This document shows, in pieces, positions 37,400 through 49,381 of a stretch of DNA of 64,000 nt. A program made the translations under genes and the position numbers. The stretch's first letter is position 1, and every line of letters starts with the position of its first letter. Under the pieces are notes generated by a model. The model did not search any database. It had not been told where the DNA came from and saw only the letters and a list, made by a program, of their open reading frames with translations. This DNA is from Pyxicephalus adspersus (Eukaryota; Chordata; Amphibia; Anura; Pyxicephalidae): contig NC_092859.1 in assembly GCF_032062135.1 (NCBI RefSeq), forward strand, positions 110,887,058 to 110,951,057, in the 5' to 3' direction.

Positions 37400-38136
37400 T
37401 ACACACATACTAGAAAACAAATAGTACTCAACAGCTTGATCTCAAACAATTGTTCTGCAAATTCCTAAACACTAGAAATGTCCCAGTTTTTTTCATTCAG
37501 TAAGAAGGCAGACTTACAGGTTGCCACTGCTGACTTTTTTCAGAAGATTGTAGTTGCCAGGTTGTCACTGTGTCAAACAAAAAAATGCAGCAAGTAAAAA
37601 TAGACTGAATTCAGAATTTATGAAATGCATAATTGTTCAGGATTAACAACTTTCAAAGACAACAAATGACAGACAGGCAACTAGATCTAGTATAAAGTGA
37701 GGTCAACAATGACAAGGTTCCCAGTGAGCTGGAATGCCTCTTGATTAGGTTTTCCACTTGCAGTCTATTTGTTTTTAAGATAAAAGGTAATAAGAAACAG
37801 AAGAAAAAGAGAAAAGCAAAATATTTATTACTGTGTTAACAACATGACTTAATACCAATATTTATTGGGGGAGTTCAATTTGGATCCAACAGGCAGCAAG
37901 TCTAATTTCAGAGGGTTTCTGAACTGTTCAAAAAGCCTACTATCTGTTTGTAAAATAAGGTTGTCAAGCTATGCTGTGAACCTGCAACCAGAAAAAAAGG
38001 GAAAGATTAGCTCTGATTTTAGTGTCCCAACTGTGAACCCAATCGGGAATGGCTTGTTTTAAAGCTCATTTACTTACAGTTTCATAACCTACACAAAAAA
38101 CAAGGTATAAAACTAATATTAATATTATTATAAATA

Positions 38137-38144
<8 letters not shown>

Positions 38145-38206
<62 letters not shown>
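38145..38206. repeat. Compound TA/CA microsatellite
   Basis: (TA) about 15 units to 38176 followed by (CA) 15 units to 38206. Confidence 0.95.
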
Positions 38207-38479
38207 CCCACCTCTAAAGATGTACATGCTACCCTGAAGTACTTCTCCTTTTATCCCAACCATGCCTACAAAACCATATACAACATACAGCCAACAGATG
38301 ACAAGTTCATGATGAGATGTTAACACTGTCCAAGAAGCCAGCAGTAGAGAGTGGATCTGTATTACATGCAACTTAATTTCTAAGATTTTTAAAGTTGGGT
38401 TTCAATGCAAATATTGTATATAATTAATACCCAGTATTGTTTTATAGTCATTAGGTAGATATTACGTTCTTTTTTTGCA

Positions 38480-38895
38480 TGCTTTTTACTCTCTCACAGG
38501 GACCCTTTAGAGAACAACGCCTGAAGCGCAACACCCTTTTTAAAAAAAAAAAAAAAGTTGCAGCACTGCCCTTTAATTCTCAATTGCCTAGGCAAAGCCT
38601 CTAGGGATACCTACGTCAGGCATTCTGGGAGGCTCTTGGGAGCTCTTTCTGCACATGCTCAAGCATCTCAGGCATGCGCAGAAGGAGCCTTTTTCTGCAA
38701 AAAGAAAAATTGGCAAATCTCACGCATGCACAGTGAGATTGGCATATTTTTTTTAATCCTACATCACCCGATCTCATGCCTGAGTCGAGTGACATAGAAT
38801 GAAGAACAGGAAAAACGGAAAAGATGGTGGCGCGGAAACGACGCCGGACCTGATGCAGGACACGCCTAGAGCGATTGGACTGCCCTGCAGGATTA
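38480..38895. repeat. GC-rich interspersed repeat with GCATGCGCAG core
   Basis: Contains GATACCTACGTCAGGCATTC and CAGGCATGCGCAGAAGGAGC, then CTCACGCATGCACAGTGAG and GATGGTGGCGCGGAAACGAC. The first two blocks match, inverted, the insert at 46497-46745 (CTTCTGTGCATGCGCAGGAA, GCGTGACGTAGGTATCTCGG). Non-coding; termini not resolved. Confidence 0.5.
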
Positions 38896-40365
38896 AAGAT
38901 AAGTGTATTTTTTGTATTTTTTTTTGCAGTTTTAGTTCTCTAAATATTCAGTTGTGTTATAAGAATCATATTATGTATTATTTTCTTTATTTGTAAAACA
39001 AGAATTCCTAATAAACCATATACAATTTATTTAAAAAAACTGCCAAAAAAGTGTTTCCTTTTAAACAAAAGCACTTGTCTATATGGCTAGTCACACTATT
39101 ATTTTTTTCAAAACCCTATCCGTGTAATATGTAGAATATTTTACCACACATTTCCAAAAAGGAATTTAAGATAGAAGAAATTAGTTTTAAAAAGAATACA
39201 AAAATTATCCCTCTGACGTGGTTTTAATCATATATCAATATCATAGTACCACACCTGCATAGTATTTGATAAAATTATGAAGGTATTTACAACCAACAGA
39301 GATGTTCATCAGATTTTCTATGTTCAATCAGAACTTTATTCCTGGATTTGTTTTAGTCTCTAAAACATCATTAACATTCACTCAGAGGAAAACATCTTTG
39401 CTTTGCCTGAAACGTGATATGCATTTTGGTATTGTGTTTACAGGCACAAAATGAGAGGCAAATCAATCATGTCAATAAAGGGATATGGTACAAAAAGCTA
39501 GAAAAAACATCCCTTTGCCAACAAAGTTGATAGTGCAAAAGAACATTTGTTTTCGACAGCTCTATTAGCGCTGTCATTGCGTATCAATTACAATGCACAA
39601 ACTCCTGAGTCTAATTTAGTCTTAAGTGACAAAGAGCTTTCATCTACTGTAATGTTGAAGCAAGTAACCTGTGATTGCATTGGGAGCATCAAACACTATA
39701 TTCATTCTCCACTGTAGCAAAGTCTGCAAGAAGAAGATGAGATGTATTTTGCTGCAACTAGAGGCACAGCCTAATCCCACGGTGAGCCTGCTGCTCAGCT
39801 TATGTGATTATAGGGCCTTTCATTCACCACAACCTAGATATGTGTTACCAAGCATACGGCTTTCCAAAGCAATGGAGATAATACTAAAAAGATGAGAATG
39901 ACCCCTTTAGAGGTTGAAAGAGATCTTGTTAGGCCTCAGTGCTTGAAGTGGTCTAATGCCAAAATGGCAAAATAGCTGTAGCAGGATGCTGAATTCTTTA
40001 CTGCATAGATCAGGCAGTGTGCCATCACAAGCTGTGCTAACAGTTTCTCTGAAGAGATAAATAGCAGATACCCAAGTAAGCTGCTATTTACTATTACCTT
40101 AGATGAATATGATTATTACGGTATTCCAAGGCAGTGACAAAGTAATAAATTATGCTGGGTTCTGATTTGCAATACTTTACAAACAATGCTAAATCCATAA
40201 TAGTTAGCAATCGTATTGTGTACAAATCCCCAACATGAACCCTAAGAAAACAAATGTAACACCACGCCTTGGTAAAATGTGTAAAGTCTGTAGATGCCCA
40301 AGTCATACTAAAAGTTTGCAACACATTTTTACAAACTATGTTGGCCAATAATAGGCATCACTTAA

Positions 40366-40776
40366 GGTGCGTACACACTTCCAATTTTTATCGTTCAAAA
40401 CGAACGACGAACGATCGATTGGGCAAAAAATCGTTCGTAAAAAAGTAACCAACAGCGCCGACGAACGAGGAAAGTCGTTGGAAACGAACGACCGGACCGG
40501 CGGATCGGTTTGGACGACGATCGTTGAACATCGTTCGTTGATCGTCCATGGTCTGAGCATGCGTACGAGTCTGAGCATGAACGAACGTTCGTTTACTTTC
40601 CTGTCGTGCACATAGTTCCTCTATCGCTCAAACGATCGTATCTATTGTGTGTACAATATCTACGAACGATCGTGTCATTATCTCTATGTGCAGGATCGGT
40701 GCTATACGATCGTTCGTAGATATCGTGCAGGATCGTTCGTTTTCCAACGATGATAATTGGAAGTGTGTACGTAGCT
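40366..40776. mobile_element. TTAA-flanked MITE packed with CGATCGTTCG motifs, copy 2
   Basis: A 411-bp copy inverted relative to the one at 989-1402. The flanking target sites TTAA are perfect at 40362-40365 and 40777-40780. The termini GGTGCGTACACACTTCC and GGAAGTGTGTACGTAGCT form the inverted repeat. The many CGATCG and ACGAACG words inside are the same as in copy 1, and CpG is still abundant, so this copy is fairly young or shielded from CpG decay. Non-coding. Confidence 0.88.
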
Positions 40777-41059
40777 TTAAACATCAAAAGTTACTGCATT
40801 AATCAATAGACTTAAAGCTGCCTTCCCATAACTAAGTCTTTTTGCTTCTCTATGCAATGCAGGCATATCATGGCTAGTAAAAGGGGTTGATAAGGTGCTG
40901 TATATACCTTTCTGTGGGAATTGCCCAAATGTGATGCTGGGCCTTCATGACTGAAAAAATGGAAATCAAATTAGTAAAAAGGGCAGCCCTGAAAAAAAAT
41001 AGCTAGATGATAATACTGGATGTTTTCCAGCCAGGATATAAGGCAGTCACTGATCTGCT

Positions 41060-42200
41060 AAAACTTGTAATGCAGATCAGAAACAGAAGTCATTTGGAAA
41101 CTTTTCTCGCCTCTTCTTCGATTTCTCCTCTGCTTTTGACACTGTGGATTATCTTCCCTTTCTAATACAAATCATGAACTCCACTGGTATCAGTGACACT
41201 GCTCTCTCTTGGTTACTGCCTACCTATCTGACCGCTCCATTCAAGTTTCCTTAAATAGTAATTCCTCTGCCACTCTCCTCCCTGTTGGTGTTCCCCAATG
41301 GTCAGTCCTTGACCGGTTCTCCTGTCTCTGTACACCTCCTCACCTGACAAACTCATATCTTCCTTTGTTTTACAGTACCATCTGTAAGCCAATGACACTC
41401 AAATCTTATCTGTCCACCCCTGACTTGTCTCCCTCAGTGCTAGATAAGGTCTCATACTGTTATTTATCCTTCCCCTCAGGCACGTTGTCTTGGTGTCACC
41501 TTAGATTCTTCTCTCTCCTTGACCCATTCAGAACATTTCCAGGTCCTGTCACTTTCATCTATACATCTCCAAAATCTGCCCCTGCCTGTCCCTGGAGACC
41601 ACTTAACTCCTTGTACACGTTCTTATCTCTTTTCTGGACTACTGTAAAATCCTCCTCTGTGGTATTCATCTAACCCAACTCTCTCCTCTACAATCTATTA
41701 TGAATGCTGCAGCCAGACTCATCCACCCTTCCCAACGCTCCTCTTCCGCTGCCTCTCTTTGTAGTTCTCTCCATTGGCTTCCATTTCACCTCAGAATCAA
41801 ATTTAAGCTCCTGTGCTTTGCCTTCTAATCCCTCAACAGCTCTTGTCCCACTTACATCTCTGACATGGTAAAAAAAAAAACACACTTCTAGCCAGTCATT
41901 TAGCTCCTCCAAGGCCACCCCGACTCACAGAAATGTTCTATTTCTCGTCCAGTTTGGCTTGTTCCTACTTTCCCTAAATTTAAAAGAGCCCTAAAAACCA
42001 ATCTTTTCAAACTTTTTCTGTCTCTTAGGCCCTCACTACCTAACCATCATTACTTAGTTCGCCTTCTATTGTGCACTACCCCCTCTAAATCTTTTGGGCA
42101 AGGTCCTCACCCCCTCCTGAGTCATTGTTTGTATCTGTCTGACATTTGCAAACTCTATTGAATGTACAGCACTGCGTAATATGTTGGCACAATACGAAAA
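41060..42200 (+). mobile_element. L2-like LINE fragment: reverse transcriptase and 3' end
   Basis: The reverse transcriptase signature DFSSAFDTVDY (from about 41119) carries the first catalytic Asp. Then TGISDTALSWLLPTYLTDRS, VPQWSVL (family VPQGSVLGP), and at 41388-41405 ANDTQI in place of YADDTQI, so one of the catalytic Asp pair is lost. The C-terminal domain MNAAARLIHPSQRSSSAASL, LHWLPFHLRIKFKLL follows near 41700-41815. The 3' end CTGCGTAATATGTTGGCACA is at 42172-42191. Frames are broken in several places; the 5' part is missing. It abuts a TTAA MITE at 42214. Confidence 0.85.
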
Positions 42201-42213
42201 AAAATTTTATTAA

Positions 42214-42429
42214 CCCCCCCCAGCGGTCTGATTCTGGCTGTATTTCCATGCAAAAAGCAGTACAATTTTTTGCATGGAAATTTATTTTACATTGTAGACT
42301 TATAATTCTTAGGCATAACCCACTGACACATGTCTAATAGTTAATAAATGTATTAATAAAATTAAAAAAAAAAACAAAAATCTGTTTAAATAAACCAAAA
42401 AAATTGTAATATGTAATATAACCGTACAG

Positions 42430-42480
<51 letters not shown>

Positions 42481-42725
42481 GAGATATATTATATGAATAT
42501 TTCCTTTGCATTGGACTCAATACAGCTATTTTGTATTGAATCCAATACAAAACTATTTGAATTTCCCGCTGCTAAGTCTCGGCCACACCGACACATGCAC
42601 CGTTGTCATCGGGAAACTCCGTAGGACGTCTCTGCACTTCGCGGCTGGACATCAGAGGTGGCAGATGAGTCCCCAGGACCTGCGGGGACCAGCAGGACGC
42701 CCGGGGACAGCGACGGAACAAGGTA
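42214..42725 (+). mobile_element. TTAA piggyBac-like non-autonomous element, left two thirds
   Basis: TTAA at 42210-42213, then CCCCCCCCAGCGGTCTGATT. Layout as in 22621-23847: GCATGGAAATTTATTTTACA, TA microsatellite (42435-42477), hairpin (about 42508-42552, TTGCATTGGACTCAATACA / TGTATTGAATCCAATACAAA), CpG-rich part with CTGCGGGGACCAGCAGGACG. It stops at the TA where the mariner begins; the right end was not found beyond the mariner. Confidence 0.82.
42435..42477. repeat. TA microsatellite inside a MITE
   Basis: About 21 TA units at the same place as the TA tract of the sister element at 22843. Confidence 0.95.
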
Positions 42726-44012
42726 GGGGGGGCTGAGAAGTTCCTGGCTTTGCCCCCTTCAAGGTGAAATAGAAAAATGAGTGTTGGGGCATATGACAGC
42801 CTAATATCTTAGTATGTAACTGTGCAAATATCAGGTCTTTGCGATAACTAAAACTGGTTTCTTTTAGTGAGAAGCTGTGATGGCAGAGGCACAAGCAAGT
42901 TTCATGTTGTTGGGAGTTACGGGCTGCCATGAAGTTTTTGTTTCTCCAGGAAAAGTCAGCAATGGGCATTCACACTGAGATGTCTCAAACACTGGGGGAG
43001 AAGTGTCCTTCCTACAGCACTGTCAAAATCTGGATATCTCGTTTCAAGCCTGGGCATTTCACCGTTAAAGATGAGCCCTGCAGTGGGCGCCCCCCAACCT
43101 CAACTGACCCGTCAACCTGAGATGCTGTCCATGAGCTGATTATTGAGGACCGGCGAATATCCACAAAAAAGATATACCAGATACTTGACATCTAACGGGA
43201 ACGTGTTGGGTTTGTTATCACCACTATCCTAGACATGCGCAAGCTTTCAGCGAAGTGGGTGCTGAAATGTTTGAACAGTGATCAGAAGAAGGAACGAGTT
43301 GAAGCATCCAAAGCCAATTTGGCCCATTTTGAAGCTGCACAGGAATTTTTGGCTGGATTAGTAACTGAGAATGAAACGTGGCTCCACATTTATGATCCTG
43401 AAACCAAGAACAGTCAAGGGAATAGCGCCACAGCGGGTCACCGCACCCGAAGACGTTTCAAACCCAGAAATCCGCCAAAAAAGTCATGGCATACGTTTTC
43501 TGGGACAACAACGGTATTCTGTTGGTGGACTAACTACCTCAGGGGTCTAGTATCACCGAACAGTATTATGCTAACCTCATGGACCAGCTGAAGGAGGCAA
43601 TTAAGATGAAATGCTGTGGAACGTTGACCAAAGGGATTCTATTTTTGCAGGACAATGCACCTGCGCACATGTCCAACTTTGTGGCTGCAAAATTGAATAC
43701 CCTGGGTTTCCAATTGGTCCACCATCCCCACTACTTACCAAACCTAGTCCCTTCAGACTATTATCTGTTCCTGAATTTGAAGAAACGCCCGAAGGGGCAA
43801 CGTTTTCAGGAAACTTTTGACGTCAAAGATGCTGCTGAGATCTGGTTTGTGGCCCAACCAAAGGACTTTTATTTGAACAGTCTAGAAAATCTGCAACTAC
43901 GCTGTACCAAGTGCATCAGTCTCAGGGGGGAATATGTTGAATAAATGTGTTATTTCATAACTCTGGCTCTCTTCTTTCTGGGCAAAGCCAGGAACTTCTC
44001 AGCACTCCCTCG
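42726..44012 (+). mobile_element. Mariner transposon, full length, inactive
   Basis: 1287 bp. Inverted termini share GCTGAGAAGTTCCTGGCTTTGC: left from 42726, right ending at 44012. TA target sites lie at 42724-42725 and 44013-44014. It contains one transposase gene in pieces (42880-43944). It is the best-preserved transposon of the window. The left flank is MITE sequence and the right flank is not. Confidence 0.93.
42880..43944 (+). pseudogene. Mariner transposase pseudogene (DD34D family)
   Basis: The start ATGGCAGAGGCACAAGCAAG at 42880 is followed by a frameshift. Helix-turn-helix part 42929-43120: MGIHTEMSQTLGEKCPSYST then KIWISRFKPGHF, to a TGA. Middle 43235-43591: KLSAKWVLKCLNSDQKKERV, ENETWLHIYDPETK. 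After a frameshift, 43579-43944: LQDNAPAHMSNFVA and VPSDYYLFLNLKK to the stop. The second and third catalytic Asp are present; the first, normally in DETW, is Asn (NETW). In-frame stops occur at 43118 and near 43195. Confidence 0.9.
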
Positions 44013-44624
44013 TACACGTCACAATGCAGATGTGGAATTCAGAAAAATAGTGTGCTAGAAGCTGAATGAGGAAGCCTGAACAGAGAATTAATGTACATGA
44101 GAAATCCTCAAATATACAGTCTTCATGTGTCGCAGCCAACAATCCTCTAACCGGATGGGAACTTTAGTTGGTAAAAACCTTGTACCAATGAATGTACCTT
44201 CGTTCTCTATGAAGATCAAATACATGTTTAATGTTGACTAAGTGGGTTCTTTCTTTGCAATGGAAAGTTGTGAAAAAGAGAGTTTATGTTGTGTATCTTT
44301 AGTAGGAAATTAATATTAAGTAGAATATCATGGAGAAACATTATTACATTGAAAGTAATATTTTTTTAATAGGCCCCTACTATATTTAGTTTTATCATTT
44401 GTTTACTAAGCCTATTTATTAAACATAACAAGAAAACAAATTGTGCACGTTTTGAGTTCCCAATACAAGCTGTTCTTGCAATATTTCTTTGCATATAGTC
44501 CTGGAAATGAATTATCTAGACTCATTGATTGTTCTGCTAGGTCCCATTCACCAAAAGGCCACAGCAAGTTTTGTTGTGACAACTGAGAGCTTAATTGTAT
44601 TGTTCTGTGAACCATGAATATTCA

Positions 44625-44770
44625 TTGAAGCCAGGCAACAATTAAATGCTCTGTCACCACGCATGTAAATCTGAGGGGAGGGCATGTCCAACCTGCAATC
44701 TGTCAGCCTGGCCGCCACAAGGAAAGTGACAGAAAGCTTTAGTGATGAGGAGTAAAGACATATGAAAAAA
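44625..44770. promoter_or_regulatory. Candidate conserved non-coding element
   Basis: Repeat-free and more GC-balanced than its flanks, with CTGTCACCACGCATGTAAAT, GGGAGGGCATGTCC and GCCTGGCCGCCACAAGG. No open frame. Candidate only. Confidence 0.25.
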
Positions 44771-46097
44771 AAAAAATGTTTATCCAGGAGGAGTGTTTCT
44801 GCAGGCAGTGAGCAATTAATTCCTTTTCAGCCTTCTAGGAACTGGCAGGAGGTGTTCTGCATCTCACACCAGCTAACAGAGTTGTTAAACAAAGAATTGT
44901 TGCAATAAAATAAGCTACAAAAATATACTCAGACTGCTTTAAGTTCCTAGGTTAGTACATTAACATACTCGAATAAACATATGCATTAGTTTTTTTTTTT
45001 AATTCCTGTTTTTTAGGCTATTCAAACTATAGTCCCCAGGTTCAGTTTTGTTAATCCAAGGTGTTTCCTATGAAGTTTTGAAACACTGGTATAAGTTCAA
45101 GGCAGGTGCTATTTTATGTAATTCCTATCGTAATATTGCTTGATTTTCTTCTACATGATAGGTGAAAGAAAACAGGACTGATAAAATATGTGAGCTAAAT
45201 AAGCTTTATCAGTATATCACCATTTCATCCTCACTATTATTTCAACTACAGAGCATTCTTGTGCCTAAAGTACTTGGCTGAGAAAGGCAATGGGCACATC
45301 TTCTTCTGACCTCTAGCATAAACAGGACATTCTCACCCTAAGAACGTCACTCACCTAATATTTGACCTTTTTCAAGTCATTCTCTGTGAACTGCAGAATG
45401 ACTGTGCATGAAAATCCCAGCAATAACAAGAAGTACCTAAACATATTTTTCATGTTTTGTGGAATGTGGCAGTTTATTAAAGAATCAACCAAAACATGAG
45501 GCATTAACTTAGTGAATTCACCTCACAAAATGACTGCTTTCAGTTATGTAAATTACTAACTGTTAAGAAAAAAAAAAAACACACGCACCATTTACAAATA
45601 AATAAAACTCCAAGAACAAATCATCTGAAAAAAATGAGTACACTTCTTAAAATAGGGTACAGAAAACACTGTACAAGGCCTATTTTTGACATGCAGACAA
45701 TCAAAATAATAAGTAAAACAAAATACTCATCAAAACGCAGTACTAAAATTTTTTTTTTTTTAATTATAAAACTGCTGCATGAAGTTCATGAATAAAAAAA
45801 AAAAAAAAAAACATGATTTACTAAAGAGGTGTAAAATGAATCTGTTCTTACTTCAAACATCCAATTATTTAATGAAGGAGTTCTATTTTTTACACATCTC
45901 CCGAAAAATACTAAATGGAAAAGTAAACACTTCACCTCAAGTTATACATAAATAAATCAGACCTAAATATATATCACTTCAGTCTTTTTGCCTCATTGAA
46001 TGTCATTTTGCATTGTCAGAAATGTTTTTTATTCACTGGCAGTTCTTCAAAAAGTAACTCCACAGAAGCAAATTTCTATATATACTCAAAGGGAATA

Positions 46098-46960
46098 CAC
46101 TGCCATGTGAAAAAAGTACACCACCTATTTTAATGTTTTGCACATCTGGTTCTTAGGGTTTATTTCAATTAGGTAAACACATCTTCAGATGAAAAACAAC
46201 ACATGATATATTACAATGTGTCATTATTTATGCAACAAAGTAAGTAAAAAATGCAAAAGTAGTGTGTAAAAAAACACCTTTACCACTTCCATGGGAATTA
46301 AAGTGGTAATTAATCAAGTGCATGTCAGCAAGTCTGTCCACATATATAAAAGCAAAAGTTTTGGCAGTTTTTCTGGTCTGGAGCATTCAGGGGTGTGTTA
46401 CCATAATGCAAATGGGAAAAGACACCAGCAATCATCTTAGAGAGATAATTGTTGCTTCTGTCAATCTGGGAAGGGTTAAAGAGCCATTTCCCTAAGTAGA
46501 AAAAATGCCCCTTCTGTGCATGCGCAGGAACACCCAGAGCCTTCCAGGATGCGTGACGTAGGTATCTCGGAAGGGGCTGCACTCCCATTCAGGCTTGATT
46601 GCCACCGTGATCAAGATTGAAAAGAGGAGGTGTTGCTCTTTAAAAAAATAAAAAATAAAAAAGAAATAATAAACATTTTTGCTTTACATATAAGGGGTGT
46701 CTACCCTTATATTTTAAAGTGAAAATGTTGGGTTTAGGTACACTTTAAGCACGGTGATGTAAGGATAATAATTTGGGCTTGCTTTGCAGCCAACAAATCT
46801 GGGCATCTTTCACTAAAGAAATCAACTATGATGTCCTCTGTATACCTAAAGATTACAAAGTAGTCAGACCATGTGAGACCATCTCTGTCAGCAAGCATCT
46901 CTAAAACAATGTGGTACAAAATAATAGGCCAAATTCCTCCACACAATACATTTAGTGCTC
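46098..46960 (+). mobile_element. Decayed Tc1-like transposon (lineage 5), split by a GC-rich insert
   Basis: The left end follows TA (46096-46097): CACTGCCATGTGAAAAAAGT. Then GGTAAACACATCTTCAGATG, ACACATGATATATTACAATG, ATATATAAAAGCAAAAGTTT and the transposase start ATGGGAAAAGACACCAGC at 46407, with REIIVASVNLGR. Interrupted at 46497-46745, it resumes with GCACGGTGATGTAAGGATAA reading KHGDVRIIIWACFAANKSGH, and later GGCCAAATTCCTCCACA. The right end is lost. Confidence 0.78.
46497..46745. mobile_element. GC-rich non-autonomous insert inside a Tc1-like element
   Basis: Interrupts the Tc1-like gene between the helix-turn-helix and the KHG...WACF motif. Contains TGTGCATGCGCAGGAACACC and GACGTAGGTATCTCGGAAGG, shared (inverted) with 38480-38895; ends TTTAGGTACACTTTAA. 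Part of the Tc1 gene was also lost at the site. Confidence 0.6.
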
Positions 46961-47024
46961 ATAGTTGTAGTTGTAGGTGTCCAGCAACCCCATAATTCTG
47001 TCAGCTTTCTACCTCACACCTATA

Positions 47025-49069
47025 CAGTAGACCCCGGTTTATCGCAGGGGTTACGTTTCAAAACCTCCCGCTATAAATGAAAATCAGCGATTTTCGGGCA
47101 CCACTCCCAAATGCTTTTTGTTTAATATGATATGTGTTACATTACTTGTAAATACAGAACTGTACTGTAATAAAGTCAGTACTTACCTGTTAGGAGACAA
47201 TCATGATGAGCATTTACAGTTCTTCAGAAGGCACCCCTTCATCAGGTGCTTAAGAGTGTTGCATGTCTTCTTGTGGGGTTGCATCTAAAGTCATCTTTGC
47301 AGGTTGAAAAAACATTGTGATGGGCAGTTGCTGGCATTGCTTCTTCATACTGGTGAGGATGGTTTTGTATGATTGCATTGCAACATCAATCGCATTCTTG
47401 AACTGCAACAAGCGAACCATAGAGGGACCCCATGCTTCAGCCATCCCTTGCAAGTCTTTCTAGAGAGAGGTCTTGGTCGTTGTCCACCTGCAATAGATCA
47501 CCTTGTTCCTCATCTTCCTTGCTTGCAGATTTTCTAAGTTCAGAAAATTTGAACTTAGAGAGAGAAGCCCTTGTAATTATGGACACATTCTGGCCACAAG
47601 GTTCTTCCAACATGCGTTTAAAGTTTCGGGTTTCGTTTCCTGTAGAACCTTTTGTATTACTTAAAGACACGTTTCAATGGGGAATTTACGACAAAACGCC
47701 TTAACAGAAAAATTATTGTGGGAATTCATGGCCTCAACAAGGTACTGAATAGTGTTACAAGTATAAAGCGCCAGGTGATGCCTTGATCCAAAGGTTGAAT
47801 GAGGGGTGTTGTGTTTGCTGGTAGGAACTCAATGTGTACTCCCTCATAGGATAAATCTAGTGGGTGGCCGCTAGCGTTGTTCATCCTAAGAAACACTTTG
47901 AAAATCAGCCCTTTTTTGCAGAGATATATTTTGACTTGAGGGATGAAACATTGGAGGAACCAGTCAGATAAAAGGGCTTTGGTGATCCAGGCCTTAGAAT
48001 TGTGCATCCAGTGGACTGGCAGACGTTTTTTCTTTTTTCTTTTCAGGGCCCTGGGGTTACCAGATTCATAAATTAGTGCAGCATTGCCACACACTATCAA
48101 GGATCCTTTTGAGGTTTGAATCCGGGAGCTCAGGCTTCCTCCTTCATTATAAAAGTCCTAAAAGGCATCTTCTTCCAGAATATTCCAGTCTCATCCATGT
48201 TGAAGACTTGTTCTGGCTGATACCCTTTCTCCTCTATGATCGCCTTGAATACCTCAGGGTACTTCTTGGTTGCTTCTACATCTGCTGATGCTGCTTACCC
48301 ATGCAGCAGGACACTCTTGAGCTGGAATCTATTTTGAAATCGTGCTGGCTATAAATGCCATGGGCTCTTCTAGTGCTGTTGGTGATGATCCTGGTTGGGG
48401 GTCATCCTGGTTGTCTTTTTGGGCACACACTTCTCTGGCAAATTGCTACTAAAGTTGCCTGGCCTTCTAGATGATGACATTGGTGTCCAATGGAATGTTC
48501 TTCTTCCTGCAATCAGTAATCAAAACAGTGCTGATTCCATTCTCACATCCTTTAAGCATTTTGAATGTAACTGCCTGCTATGGTACTCCTGATGTTGGCT
48601 TCATCCTTCTTGATGTAGCTTATGGTAGACATTCAGGCCATAATTGCAGGTAACAGCAGCATAACTTTTTCCTTTTTGAAGCATGTCACCTTCTCATGGA
48701 TTGTCAGATACTTCCTCTGGCTCTTAGGTTCCTTACCAGATGCCTTACCAGACAGTGTTTGGGTGACATATTAGGGCTCAAAGAAAAGGTGTAACAATAC
48801 AGTACAGCATACACAGCACAAATCGAGAACACAGAATGCTGGGAAAATTTTGCTTCCCTTTCCCCAACTACCAATGTGATTGGCTGCTGGCCACTCATGC
48901 AGTCTGGGCAATCGGAATGCACCATTCATTTAGATTTAATGAGTAGGGCATTCCAATTGTTCAGACTGGTTCCTCCTCTCAGCACGCACTTTCCACCACA
49001 GAGTAGCAAAAATCCGCGATATATAATGCGACCACGAAGTATAAACTGCAGTATAGAGGGGATCTACTG
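47025..49069 (-). mobile_element. Tigger/pogo-like transposon, full length, inactive
   Basis: 2045 bp. Left end CAGTAGACCCCGGTTTATCG and right end GATCTACTG form the inverted termini (subterminal AAAATCAGCGATTTT left, AAAATCCGCGATATATAATG right). TA target sites lie at 47023-47024 and 49070-49071. The transposase gene runs on the minus strand. Together with the mariner it is one of two DNA transposons here with both ends intact. Confidence 0.9.
47250..48760 (-). pseudogene. Tigger-like (pogo, DDD) transposase pseudogene
   Basis: From the upstream side: decayed helix-turn-helix region (48400-48750), then FNMDETGIFWKKMP (48177-48218, first catalytic Asp), then 47726-48100: NPRALKRKKKKRLPVHW, KAWITKALLSDWFLQCF, VFLRMNNASGHPLDLSYEGV, FLPANTTPLIQPLDQGITW. 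The second Asp (family LDNAPGHP) is Asn here (NNASGHP); the third Asp in PLDQG is kept. The C-terminal tail (47437-47670) includes SKEDEEQGDLLQVDNDQD. Frameshifts and stops break the gene. Confidence 0.88.
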
Positions 49070-49381
49070 TATTTTGTTTCAACTTTCTAATTCCTGCCCT
49101 TCAGTATGTACCATTTTCCATCATCTTTGTATTGTGGCCCAGTTGTACAGTTCCCCTGTATTGTGAGCTTCCTAGTGTCCTTGTGTTTTGTAAAAAGTAA
49201 TCACTTCTAAGAAATGTATTCAATGTAGTGCAATAATGGGCACTTAGTTCACATTAGCCCTTAAATGCCGATACCTTAAACCACGAAAAGAAAAAGAGAC
49301 TAAAATCTCAAGTATTTGTTCATTTGTTAACCATTTTTGCAAAATTGCTGGCTCCAACTGCAGTTTTGAATCTGCTCTTAA

